Of a stretch of DNA of 64,000 nucleotides, positions 57,121 through 64,000 are shown in pieces; the first letter of the stretch is position 1; each line of letters opens with the position of its first letter. The translations under genes and the position numbers were made by a program. This DNA comes from CAZSCF01 sp964636505 (lineage in GTDB: Bacteria; Patescibacteriota; Minisyncoccia; Moranbacterales; UBA2206), in contig CAZWRY010000003.1 in NCBI GenBank assembly GCA_964636505.1, positions 8,119 to 72,118 on the forward strand. The letters run 5' to 3'. The notes under the pieces are model-generated. The model had not been told where the DNA came from. It saw only the letters and a program-made list of their open reading frames with translations, and made no database searches.

Positions 57121-57137
57121 ACGCTTATTTTTTGTGC

Positions 57138-57836
57138 CTATATTTTATGATCATTGGGAATATTTTTCTCGTCTTTTTCTATCGCGCCATCGCGAATATG
57201 GATTATTCTGTTGGCATAGTCGGCGACATCCATTTCATGCGTAATAAGTATTACTGTATGACCTTTTTCATTTAATTCCCGCAAAGCATTCATGACAACA
57301 TAGCTGGTTTTGGTGTCCAAATTACCTGTCGGCTCATCAGCCAAGATTATGGAAGGATTATTGATTAACGCCCGAGCGATAGCCACCCTTTGCATTTGTC
57401 CTCCTGATAATTGATTGGAAAGATTCATAAATTTGTTTTCTTCCATGCCGGCATAGCGCAAACATTTTTTGGCTCTCTCTATTCTTTCCTCTTTAGTAGT
57501 ATCAGTATAAAGAAGCGGCAGCATAACATTCCTTAGGACTGTAGTCCGCGGCAATAAATTAAATGACTGAAAGACAAATCCTATGTTTTTGCCGCGAAGA
57601 TCGGAAAGTTCGTCATCGGTAAGTTTGGAGATTTCACGGCCATCCAGAAAATACTCGCCGCCAGTCGGCGTATCCAGGGCCCCCAAAATGTGCATAAGGG
57701 TTGACTTGCCACTGCCGGAAGGACCAATTATGGAAACAAACTCTCCGCTCGCAATTTCAAAAGAAACATTATTCAAAGCGACTGTTTCCAGTTCTCCGTT
57801 TTTATATATTTTAGTTAAATTCCTACAAGAAATCAT
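57138..57836 (-). CDS. MacB/LolD-type ABC transporter ATP-binding protein
   Basis: A 232-residue ATPase. Walker A is GPSGSGKST (about 39-47), the Q-loop is FVFQSFNLL, the signature motif is LSGGQMQRVAIARAL, Walker B is IILADEPTGNLD, and the switch His is in ITHEMDVA. The sequence is typical of the LolD/FtsE/MacB class. It lies between the adaptor and the permease genes with short gaps, so it is the energy unit of this efflux system. Confidence 0.95.
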   Translation of the reverse strand: MISCRNLTKIYKNGELETVALNNVSFEIASGEFVSIIGPSGSGKSTLMHILGALDTPTGGEYFLDGREISKLTDDELSDLRGKNIGFVFQSFNLLPRTTVLRNVMLPLLYTDTTKEERIERAKKCLRYAGMEENKFMNLSNQLSGGQMQRVAIARALINNPSIILADEPTGNLDTKTSYVVMNALRELNEKGHTVILITHEMDVADYANRIIHIRDGAIEKDEKNIPNDHKI

Positions 57837-57864
57837 TTAAAAAATTTTTTATTCTTTTTACATT

Positions 57865-59034
57865 TTACATTCCCGGTATCATCCCAGGCACCCGGCTGTT
57901 TCTGTTTGAGCTTAAGCCATTAGCATTCGCGGATGAAGTTTTTGAGTTTCCACTAATTGTTTGGGTAATAACCAGTTCTCCTTGATTAACTCCTTTGGTT
58001 ATTTCCACTTTTGAATTGTTTTCTAGTCCGGTTTCTACTTCTCTTTTCTCCATTGCTCCATTTTTCATAATTCCAATAAAAGCCTTCCCATTTTCATTTT
58101 TTACCGCATTACTCGGAACAACAATAACATTTTCTTTGGAATTAGTAACAATTGAGGCGGAAACATTCATTTCAGGCCTGATCCGAGAATCTAAAAAATC
58201 AAAAGCGAGAGTTACATCGTAGGTTACCACTCCGGAATTTTGAGCCCCCAAAGAATCTATTTTTTCTACGACACCGTTTGTAGAAAAATTATCAATTGCA
58301 TTAAAAGTCAGGATAGCTTTTTGCCCGATTTCAATGCTGGCAATATCGACTTCGCTGACTTCTACCCGAGCTTTCATAGTTCCCAGGTCACCAATTATAA
58401 TCGGCACTTCGCGGGAACTGCCGGATGAAAGTTTGCTTAGATCGTCTCCGTTTTTAATATTTACGGCATTAACTGTTCCATCAATTGGAGAAACAACTTT
58501 CTTATCGGAAAAATTTTTCTTCTCATTTTGGTAATTGGCCGAAGCATATTTGATATTTTCTTCAGCTGCCATTACAGAAATTTCAGCCGCTTCTAATTTT
58601 TTCTTTAAGGCTGATTTTTCGCTGGAATTAGCATCTTCATAGTTTTCCTTGGCTTCCTTTTTATTGGCTTTGGCTGTCTCCAAAGAAGCCAGAGACTGCA
58701 AATAAGAAGAGTGGGCCTTAGTGACATTCGGAGCCAAATCTTCATTTTCAATTTCAAAAAGAAATTGCCCTTTGGTTACCTTGTCCCCTACTGAAACAGA
58801 AAGGTTTTTTACCGTTCCGGTAATTGTCGGATCCACATTCGCGCTGCTGTCTACAATTACATTGCCGCTGCCGGAAACGGAAGTGATAATCTTTTCCTTT
58901 TCCGCTACGGCCGTTTTGTAATGGATTTCTCCGTTTTTAAAATTACTTTTATCATGCCAATAATATCCCCCGATTATTAGTAAAATAATTGCAGCTGCAA
59001 AAAGATATTTTTTATTCTTGAAAAAAATTGGCAT
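57865..59034 (-). CDS. HlyD/MacA-type membrane fusion (adaptor) protein
   Basis: A 389-residue protein with an N-terminal membrane helix (about 9-25), a lipoyl-like half (VKNLSVSVGDKVTKGQFLFEI), a coiled-coil hairpin (about 105-170) and the second lipoyl half (KVVSPIDGTVNAVNIKNGDDL), then beta-barrel and membrane-proximal domains. CPR cells have no outer membrane, so it would extend from the membrane into the wall. The Ser/Asn-rich C-terminus ends in RVPGMIPGM. The downstream genes are the ATPase and permease. Confidence 0.92.
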   Translation of the reverse strand: MPIFFKNKKYLFAAAIILLIIGGYYWHDKSNFKNGEIHYKTAVAEKEKIITSVSGSGNVIVDSSANVDPTITGTVKNLSVSVGDKVTKGQFLFEIENEDLAPNVTKAHSSYLQSLASLETAKANKKEAKENYEDANSSEKSALKKKLEAAEISVMAAEENIKYASANYQNEKKNFSDKKVVSPIDGTVNAVNIKNGDDLSKLSSGSSREVPIIIGDLGTMKARVEVSEVDIASIEIGQKAILTFNAIDNFSTNGVVEKIDSLGAQNSGVVTYDVTLAFDFLDSRIRPEMNVSASIVTNSKENVIVVPSNAVKNENGKAFIGIMKNGAMEKREVETGLENNSKVEITKGVNQGELVITQTISGNSKTSSANANGLSSNRNSRVPGMIPGM

Positions 59035-59043
59035 TGGCTTTTT

Positions 59044-59586
59044 TTAATTGTTTAAGTTCTGATTGAATAGTCGGATAAGATCGGCGCTTAATAAGCCATT
59101 CTCCCCCGGCCTTCCCATAACGACAATTTTGTCGTTGATTTTCAGGTCGCCAATTTTAATATCATTACGACCGGATTTGATGATTGTTTCGTTTTTTATT
59201 TCCACGGTATTTTCTTTATTATCTTGGTCTTTAACAATCAACTTGTTATCCGCAATGGAAATTATCGTTCCAACCAGACCATGCGCGTTTCTAAAATCGC
59301 GTCCGTCAAATTTTCGCATCAGTCCGTTCATTGGCAAATCTGAAGGTTCGGGTCTGTCCATTTTCGCTCTCTTGTCCTGCATGCCGATAAAATTACGTTC
59401 ATAGTGTTTTCCCCATTCATAGGAAAATCTGGCTTTTTTAAAACCTACAGCCACGCCCACCGCAAAGCTAACCGAAACCAAAATAATCAAACCGACCACA
59501 ATTGCTCCGATTATTATTTTACGGGAATAATCTTTTTCTTTAAGATTTTTTACCTCTTCTTTTTTATCAACTATCTTGTTGTCCAT
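59044..59586 (-). CDS. Membrane-anchored DUF5666-like protein
   Basis: A 180-residue protein with a charged N-terminus, one membrane helix (about 24-46, IIIGAIVVGLIILVSVSFAVGVAVG), and a C-terminal beta-barrel-like domain. The segment GLVGTIISIADNKLIVKDQDNKE followed by IKIGDLKINDKIVVMGRP matches the DUF5666-type OB-like fold. It lies directly upstream of the adaptor gene (9-base gap) and downstream of the sigma/anti-sigma pair. A possible role is substrate presentation or regulation; this is inference. Confidence 0.7.
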   Translation of the reverse strand: MDNKIVDKKEEVKNLKEKDYSRKIIIGAIVVGLIILVSVSFAVGVAVGFKKARFSYEWGKHYERNFIGMQDKRAKMDRPEPSDLPMNGLMRKFDGRDFRNAHGLVGTIISIADNKLIVKDQDNKENTVEIKNETIIKSGRNDIKIGDLKINDKIVVMGRPGENGLLSADLIRLFNQNLNN

Positions 59587-59613
59587 AAAAATTTATTTAA
59601 AAAAATTATTAAA

Positions 59614-60075
59614 TTAACATAGGGCTATATGCGTATGAATGTATTTATATTTGCCTTTCAAAGACAGGAACAAATTCAAAAGCAGCAAAAATCCAAATAT
59701 CGGAAGCATCATTGCTATCAGATTGACAACCGGGAAAGTTTCTCCGAGTGAAAAGAGAAATTCTCTCCAATTTCCGGCTACAATCATGAAATCGGAGAAT
59801 AACAAGGAAACAATATTCCAAAACTCGGATTGCAGAAAAGATTTGCCAAAAACGAAAAATGTCCCAAAAAATAACAAACCGGAAGCCGCCAGACCAAAAT
59901 TTGTCAAAAACATTTTTGTTTTTATCTGTTTGTCTTTTTCCGCCTCTAAGCGCTTAAAAACAGCCTTCTTAAGGCTTTTGGGCGGTTTAATTTCGGCGAT
60001 TTTCTGAGATATTTTTTGAGCCTGGTTTTGCATATAATTATTGATAATACGATTTAGATTATTTTTTGGGTGCAT
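59614..60075 (-). CDS. Putative membrane anti-sigma factor
   Basis: A 153-residue protein with a basic, helical N-terminus (KPPKSLKKAVFKRLEAEKDK, about residues 31-50), a first membrane helix (about 56-80) and a second (about 115-140), and no recognised enzyme domain. Its start overlaps the end of the sigma factor gene by 17 bases, the arrangement usual for an ECF sigma factor and its membrane anti-sigma factor. It has no clear zinc-binding anti-sigma (ZAS) motif, so the role is inferred from position and topology. Confidence 0.6.
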   Translation of the reverse strand: MHPKNNLNRIINNYMQNQAQKISQKIAEIKPPKSLKKAVFKRLEAEKDKQIKTKMFLTNFGLAASGLLFFGTFFVFGKSFLQSEFWNIVSLLFSDFMIVAGNWREFLFSLGETFPVVNLIAMMLPIFGFLLLLNLFLSLKGKYKYIHTHIALC

Positions 60076-60652
60076 TCTTTTTTGGAGAATTTTGCAATGG
60101 CCAATTTTTTCTGAGCCAAAGGACAGCCCGACGATACTTGCTTTTTATTGTGTTTGGCGATTGACTCATAATTTCAGCTATTTCAAACAAGGAAAAACCC
60201 TGGACACAGCGCAAAAGCAAAATTGTCCGGGCTTGCACCGTCAAACTGTTCAGTGCGGCTTGGACATCTTTTTTTTCATCCATTTTTTTCCAAAACTCTT
60301 GCGAATACAAAATTTCTTCGTCTTCAATAAAATTCAAGATATTCTCTCCCTCCAAATTTTCAAAAGTTGAAAAAGAAACGGCCTTTTTCTTTTTCAAAAA
60401 ATCATAGGTCGCATTTTTGGCAATAGCAAATATCCAAGTACTAAATTTTTTTTGTCTGTCAAAAGAGGCTATTTTTTTCCAAACTTTAACAAACACCTCC
60501 TGGACAATATCCTCGGAGGATTCCCGATTCTGGATCATCCGATAAACAAAGTTATAAAGAGGCTTCAAATATTTTTCCACCAGCCTTTGAAACGCATCTT
60601 CATCTCCTTGGATATATTGTTCTATTAATTGTTCGTCCGCATTTTTTTCCAT
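60059..60652 (-). CDS. ECF-type RNA polymerase sigma factor
   Basis: A 197-residue sigma70-family factor with regions 2 and 4 only. Region 2 has DEDAFQRLVEKYLKPLYNF and SEDIVQEVFVKVWKKI; region 4 has LTVQARTILLLRCVQGFSL and the helix-turn-helix FEIAEIMSQSPNTIKSKYRRA. A short Lys-rich C-terminus follows. It would direct polymerase to a small regulon, probably including its own operon. It sits in a transcript that begins with the 116-residue membrane protein gene at 61018. Confidence 0.94.
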   Translation of the reverse strand: MEKNADEQLIEQYIQGDEDAFQRLVEKYLKPLYNFVYRMIQNRESSEDIVQEVFVKVWKKIASFDRQKKFSTWIFAIAKNATYDFLKKKKAVSFSTFENLEGENILNFIEDEEILYSQEFWKKMDEKKDVQAALNSLTVQARTILLLRCVQGFSLFEIAEIMSQSPNTIKSKYRRAVLWLRKNWPLQNSPKKNAPKK

Positions 60653-60667
60653 TGGAAAAATATTCGT

Positions 60668-61018
60668 TTACTTAAGTTCTTTAATTTTTTTGGTTCGCTT
60701 CATTATTTCCTTATCTAATCGGTACATTTTTTGAACTCCGTTTTCCAAAATAAAGTAGTGCCAGATGTAAAAACCCAGCATAATCAAAAGAATAACTATC
60801 TCAATCAAAAATCCGACATTTGTTTGAAGTATTTGTATCAGAATAAAACTAAGTAGCAGCAGCCCAAAGAAAAAGGTTACCAAAAGATGAATTAGCCTTT
60901 CATGTTGGAAAAAACTTATTCGCGCGCGGTGAAAATCTAGGAGGGCTTCCCAGTTATGATCATCTTTTTCCAAAACATTTTCCATAAATTGAATGTGCTC
61001 TTTTAAATATTTTTTCAT
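60668..61018 (-). CDS. Two-helix membrane protein of unknown function
   Basis: A 116-residue protein with a charged helical N-terminus (about 1-40, HRARISFFQHERLIHLL), two membrane helices (about 42-64 and 68-90) and a charged helical C-terminus. No family is recognised. Its stop lies 15 bases before the sigma factor gene, making it the first gene of the sigma operon; a TATAAT at 61048 precedes it. Confidence 0.65.
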   Translation of the reverse strand: MKKYLKEHIQFMENVLEKDDHNWEALLDFHRARISFFQHERLIHLLVTFFFGLLLLSFILIQILQTNVGFLIEIVILLIMLGFYIWHYFILENGVQKMYRLDKEIMKRTKKIKELK

Positions 61019-61047
61019 AATTTTATATTTTAAAAAAATTAAAGCTT

Positions 61048-61053
61048 ATTATA
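61048..61053 (-). promoter_or_regulatory. -10 element of sigma/MacAB operon
   Basis: A perfect TATAAT on the minus strand lies 30 bases before the ATG at 61018. The -35 hexamer at 17 bases is TACTCA (3 of 6). An ECF-type promoter for the operon may exist but was not identified. Confidence 0.5.
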
Positions 61054-61065
61054 GATAAAATCAGA

Positions 61066-62334
61066 CTATTTGAGTATGGCGTCGTATTTTTCTTTTACCT
61101 TTTGAAAAGATTCCATTTTTTCTCCAGGCAAAATATTGCCCTTGGGCAACTTGAGAGATAATGGGTTTATCGGAGAGCCATTTAGCTTCATCCCGTAATC
61201 CAAATGCGGTCCGGTTGACCAACCCGTTGATCCAACATAGCCGATTACTTGCCCCTGAGAAACACTTGCTCCGCTTCTGACTCCCTTGGCAAAAGCACTC
61301 AAATGTCCGTAATGAGTCGTGTATCCGTTGTCATGTTTCAGTCTAATCATATTTCCCCAACCGCCTTCCCAGCCGGCGCTAACGACTGCCCCTCTGGCTG
61401 TTGCCACCACCGGAGTTCCAATCGGCGCGGCGTAATCAATTTGGTAATGCGCCGTAACTGTTTTGGTAATCGGATGAAAACGCGCTCCGGTGAAACCGGA
61501 AGTAATACGCCGATAACTTAGCGGTGCTCGCAAAAATTGTTTTAGAAGCTCGCGGCCTTCGGAGTCGTAATAACTGCCGTCTTCCCCGTCCGCAAAATAA
61601 TACGCAAAATATTCTTGACCGGCATTGATAAATTTGGCCGCCAGGACTTTTCCATCCGGGGCTTTTTCGCTATTAAGCGTTCTTTTTTCATACACAATCT
61701 TAAACTCATCCCCTTCGCGGATATCGGTCGTAAAATCAATGTCAAAAGAAAAAATATCAGCAATTTCCAATATAGTCGCCTCTGAAAGCCCGGCATCCAG
61801 AGCATCTTTATAGAGAAATTCATCAATTTTTGAACTTACGGTTTCTTCTTGAGAAATATAGGGAATTTTTTCTTTGCTCACTTTAAAATTATTGCTTTCT
61901 CTCTCGGCGATTATCATTGATTCTTTGTCTATTTCATACTTGATTTTTTTTGCCCTGACTTCTTCATTAAAATAGAAAATCAATTTTTGGCCGATTTTAA
62001 TTTTGGAAAAATCATAAATATCTTTGGCCGCAGCCAACAAAGCTTCCGTGTCGTTGGCATCCAGCTTTCCGTACTGAGAAAAAACATCAGCCGGTAAATC
62101 GCCTTCTGTGACCGTATATGTTTCCGTTTTTTTCCAATTTTCAGCCGGTGTTTTGCTTTTATCGGTTAAAATTTCTTCAATTGAATTTTTTTCTTGAGCC
62201 GGCGTTTTTTCAGCATAAAAGAAAAAGCGATATCCCAAATAGGCCAAAGATATGACAATTAAAAACAAAATTATTTTTTTGTTTTTTTTCTTTCGGCGAG
62301 TTTCAATAATATTCCTTTTGAAATTTGTTTCCAT
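61066..62334 (-). CDS. Membrane-anchored M23 family metallopeptidase
   Basis: A 422-residue protein with a basic N-terminus, one membrane helix (about 22-40), a LysM-like segment (about 70-125, YTVTEGDLPADVFSQYGKL), a linker domain and a C-terminal lytic M23 domain. Zinc ligands are in GARFHPITKTVTAHYQIDYA (His and Asp) and THYGHLSAF. It would cut peptidoglycan cross-bridges. The helix and LysM keep it at the wall. An extended -10 element (TGATATAAT) precedes it. It is adjacent to the sigma operon but separate. Confidence 0.93.
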   Translation of the reverse strand: METNFKRNIIETRRKKKNKKIILFLIVISLAYLGYRFFFYAEKTPAQEKNSIEEILTDKSKTPAENWKKTETYTVTEGDLPADVFSQYGKLDANDTEALLAAAKDIYDFSKIKIGQKLIFYFNEEVRAKKIKYEIDKESMIIAERESNNFKVSKEKIPYISQEETVSSKIDEFLYKDALDAGLSEATILEIADIFSFDIDFTTDIREGDEFKIVYEKRTLNSEKAPDGKVLAAKFINAGQEYFAYYFADGEDGSYYDSEGRELLKQFLRAPLSYRRITSGFTGARFHPITKTVTAHYQIDYAAPIGTPVVATARGAVVSAGWEGGWGNMIRLKHDNGYTTHYGHLSAFAKGVRSGASVSQGQVIGYVGSTGWSTGPHLDYGMKLNGSPINPLSLKLPKGNILPGEKMESFQKVKEKYDAILK

Positions 62335-62361
62335 TTAGTTTGGTTCGCAGGTCAATAAGTC

Positions 62362-62370
62362 ATTATATCA
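62362..62370 (-). promoter_or_regulatory. Extended -10 promoter of M23 peptidase gene
   Basis: TGA-TATAAT on the minus strand lies 27 bases before the ATG at 62334. No good -35 hexamer. Confidence 0.5.
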
Positions 62371-62476
62371 TAATCTCTTTTAATTTTTGCTTTTTATTGA
62401 AAAAATTTATTATTTAAGCCTTTTTTCGTAAATTTTAGCAAAAAATCATCGTCCAAGCGTTTGAGTTTGGCAAAAT

Positions 62477-62505
62477 AAAAAGAGTCTTTTTTACAAGCTC
62501 TTTTT
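62477..62505 (-). terminator. rsgA terminator
   Basis: AAAAAGAG and CTCTTTTT pair in an 8-bp stem with the stem's 3' T-run continuing into ATTTTG. It lies in the 279-base spacer between the M23 gene and rsgA; nothing else was recognised there. Confidence 0.6.
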
Positions 62506-62613
62506 AAATCTCAATTCAGATCTCAGAAAAAATTCGGACTTTATTCTTCTAAAAAAATAAAATCAGGGTTCTTAAATTAAATTAAATCAAATCAAGTTCA
62601 ATCAGAGAAAAAT

Positions 62614-63702
62614 CTAATAATCCTTTTGTCTGAATTTCTTTAGGTCTTTCTTGGCATTCTTTAAAAACTTCCCGAAATTTCGATCTTCTCTTCTTCTTTC
62701 CGCATCGCTGCTTTCGTAATAATCGGCTTCTTTTTTAAGATTGATATAGTTGGAATATTTTTCTGGGTCCAATTTTCCATCTTTTACTGCTGCCAAAACT
62801 GCGCAATCTGGTTCATGGATATGAGTGCAATCAACATATTTGCAATTCCGAGCCAAAACAGAAATCTCATCAAAAAAGTTTTCTATGCCGGCATTCGTAT
62901 CAGCCATTCCCACTTCTCGCATCCCGGGATTGTCTATCACAATAGCTCCATTTTCCAAAAAATACATTTCTCGAGCAGTAGTCGTGTGTTTTCCTCGACC
63001 GGACCATGAAGCAATTTCTTTTGTTTTGATTTCTTCCTGGCCAAGCAAGGAATTTATCAAAGAAGATTTTCCCACACCTGAAGAGCCAAAAAAACAATAG
63101 GTTTTTCCTTTTTGAACATAATTTCTCAATTCATCCAGTCCTTTTTTGCTCAAAGTACTGGTGGAAATGACATCAATGTTACTGAATCTTTCTTTTATTT
63201 GATCAAGTTTCAAATCCAATTCTTCCTGGGAAATAAGGTCAATTTTATTCAAGATTATAGCTGGTTGAATATGCCCATCACTGGTAATGGAAAAGTATCT
63301 TTCAAAACGATTCAAATTGAAGTCCCGATCAACTGATTCAATCACAAAAGCCACATCAATATTGGCAGCAATCATTTGAATCTCATCCTTTTTGCTGGAT
63401 TTCTTTTTGACAACGGTTTTTCTCGGTAAGATGAATTGAATAACTGCTTTCTCGTCGTCCAATTTGTTTATGGCTACCCAATCGCCAACAGTAGGAAAAT
63501 CTTCTTTAGAAGAAGCTTCAAAAATTTGCTTTCCGGTCACCTTCGCCAAATATTCTCCCTCAATGGTTTTAACCTTATAGACTCCCTTATGCTGGGTAAT
63601 TACTCGTGCCAATTCAAAATCTTCCGGCCCAAGTTGCTTTCGGCTGGTTTCAAAGAATTCATCAAAACCCAGGTCTTTAATTGTTGTGATGGGAACATTC
63701 AT
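62614..63702 (-). CDS. rsgA: Ribosome small subunit GTPase RsgA
   Basis: RsgA is a circularly permuted GTPase that checks late 30S maturation. The 362-residue protein has an N-terminal OB-fold (about 35-110), then G4 NKIDL, G5, P-loop GSSGVGKSSLIN and G3 DNPGMRE in the permuted order, and the zinc site with CKYVDCTHIHEPDC. The length is normal. The -10 box TATACT (63715-63720) would start transcription about 6 bases before the ATG, so the mRNA is nearly leaderless. Confidence 0.96.
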   Translation of the reverse strand: MNVPITTIKDLGFDEFFETSRKQLGPEDFELARVITQHKGVYKVKTIEGEYLAKVTGKQIFEASSKEDFPTVGDWVAINKLDDEKAVIQFILPRKTVVKKKSSKKDEIQMIAANIDVAFVIESVDRDFNLNRFERYFSITSDGHIQPAIILNKIDLISQEELDLKLDQIKERFSNIDVISTSTLSKKGLDELRNYVQKGKTYCFFGSSGVGKSSLINSLLGQEEIKTKEIASWSGRGKHTTTAREMYFLENGAIVIDNPGMREVGMADTNAGIENFFDEISVLARNCKYVDCTHIHEPDCAVLAAVKDGKLDPEKYSNYINLKKEADYYESSDAERRREDRNFGKFLKNAKKDLKKFRQKDY

Positions 63703-63714
63703 AATATTTTTTTA

Positions 63715-63723
63715 AGTATAGCA
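63715..63723 (-). promoter_or_regulatory. Extended -10 promoter of rsgA
   Basis: TGC-TATACT on the minus strand places the start at about 63708, 6 bases before the ATG at 63702. Confidence 0.55.
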
Positions 63724-63742
63724 AAAAACCGCCAAACTGGCG
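63723..63742 (-). terminator. Terminator upstream of rsgA
   Basis: CGCCA-GTT-TGGCG on the minus strand is followed by GTTTTTTG. It would end transcription of the partial gene at the right edge. Confidence 0.8.
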
Positions 63743-63843
63743 ATTTATAATAACGCTCCAAGCTCTCAAGGAAATTCAACTTTCTTTCATCAAAAAGTAA
63801 GACTCAAGTCAGACAATGTCAGAACTTTATTCGAAGCGATCTG

Positions 63844-64000
63844 TTAATCTCTCCAGACAAAAGCTGTCACATTAAATCCGCTTTCTAAAAGTTTGATAGC
63901 TTTTCGAAGTTCATACTGACTAATCCCCTCGTTCCATGGTTCGCGATCAGGCAATGGCTGACCATTGTCATAACTTTTAAGAAACGGTAAAGCTTTCCTG
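63844..64000 (-). CDS. 3' end of an unidentified gene (partial)
   Basis: An open frame on the minus strand runs from the right edge to a TAA at 63844-63846 and codes for 51 residues, including LPFLKSYDNGQPLPDREPWN and ending SGFNVTAFVWRD. The composition looks like a normal protein, and a terminator follows about 100 bases later. The gene starts past the window. No family is recognised from this piece. Confidence 0.6.
   Translation of the reverse strand, partial: RKALPFLKSYDNGQPLPDREPWNEGISQYELRKAIKLLESGFNVTAFVWRD

Overview
This AT-rich window reads like a chromosome segment of a Patescibacteria (CPR) bacterium, most likely a parcubacterial (Moranbacteria-like) lineage. That placement is inference. 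It rests on the many small housekeeping genes without Shine-Dalgarno sequences, short GC-rich palindromes inside genes and spacers, lineage-typical exported proteins of unknown function, tRNA-like genes without an encoded CCA, and a short ATP synthase delta subunit. UGA is used as a stop (for example the ATGA overlap at 47273-47276), so the standard bacterial code applies. No CRISPR array, prophage, transposase or rRNA gene was seen.

Layout. 1-5.1 kb: F-type ATP synthase operon on the minus strand (atpZ-like, B, E, F, H, A, G; the beta and epsilon genes would lie past the left edge) with a clear promoter at 5116-5144. 5.2-26 kb: housekeeping genes, almost all minus strand (tatD, metG, rsmI, AI-2E-type permease, M16 peptidase, NIF3-like, glyS, tRNA-Ala, rarA, tgt, a DUF11-like surface protein, recO, ileS with a T-box leader, an amidase, a glycosyltransferase, argS). 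26-28.1 kb, plus strand: a translation block smpB - ssrA (tmRNA) - infC - rpmI - rplT, closed by a strong terminator. 28-50 kb: an envelope and secretion region with C39-like peptidase, L,D-transpeptidase, glycosidases, lysozyme-like proteins, phosphoesterase, a beta-helix/lipase fusion, CAP protein, thioredoxin-like protein, several unknown surface proteins and lgt. 50-64 kb: BaiN-like flavoprotein, typA, a third lysozyme-like paralogue, a cold-shock protein with a structured leader, an ECF sigma factor operon carrying a putative membrane anti-sigma protein and a MacAB-type efflux system, an M23 peptidase and rsgA.

The genes fall into two themes: energy and translation upkeep, and building or remodelling a surface with peptidoglycan. 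Peptidoglycan hydrolases and cross-linkers (amidase, L,D-transpeptidase, M23, three lysozyme-like paralogues, C39-like peptidase) are spread over the right two thirds of the window.

The most interesting signals are: (1) a three-member family of membrane-anchored, Cys-rich lysozyme-like proteins; (2) two envelope genes with a consensus promoter followed by a terminator-like hairpin that shares the sequence AGAGCGGGTG; (3) a compact transcriptional T-box before ileS; (4) two copies of a long inverted-repeat element placed just before tRNA-related transcripts; (5) infC with no usable ATG/GTG/TTG start, directly behind tmRNA; (6) an ECF sigma/MacAB operon; (7) palindromic repeats read through inside metG and next to a truncated tRNA gene.
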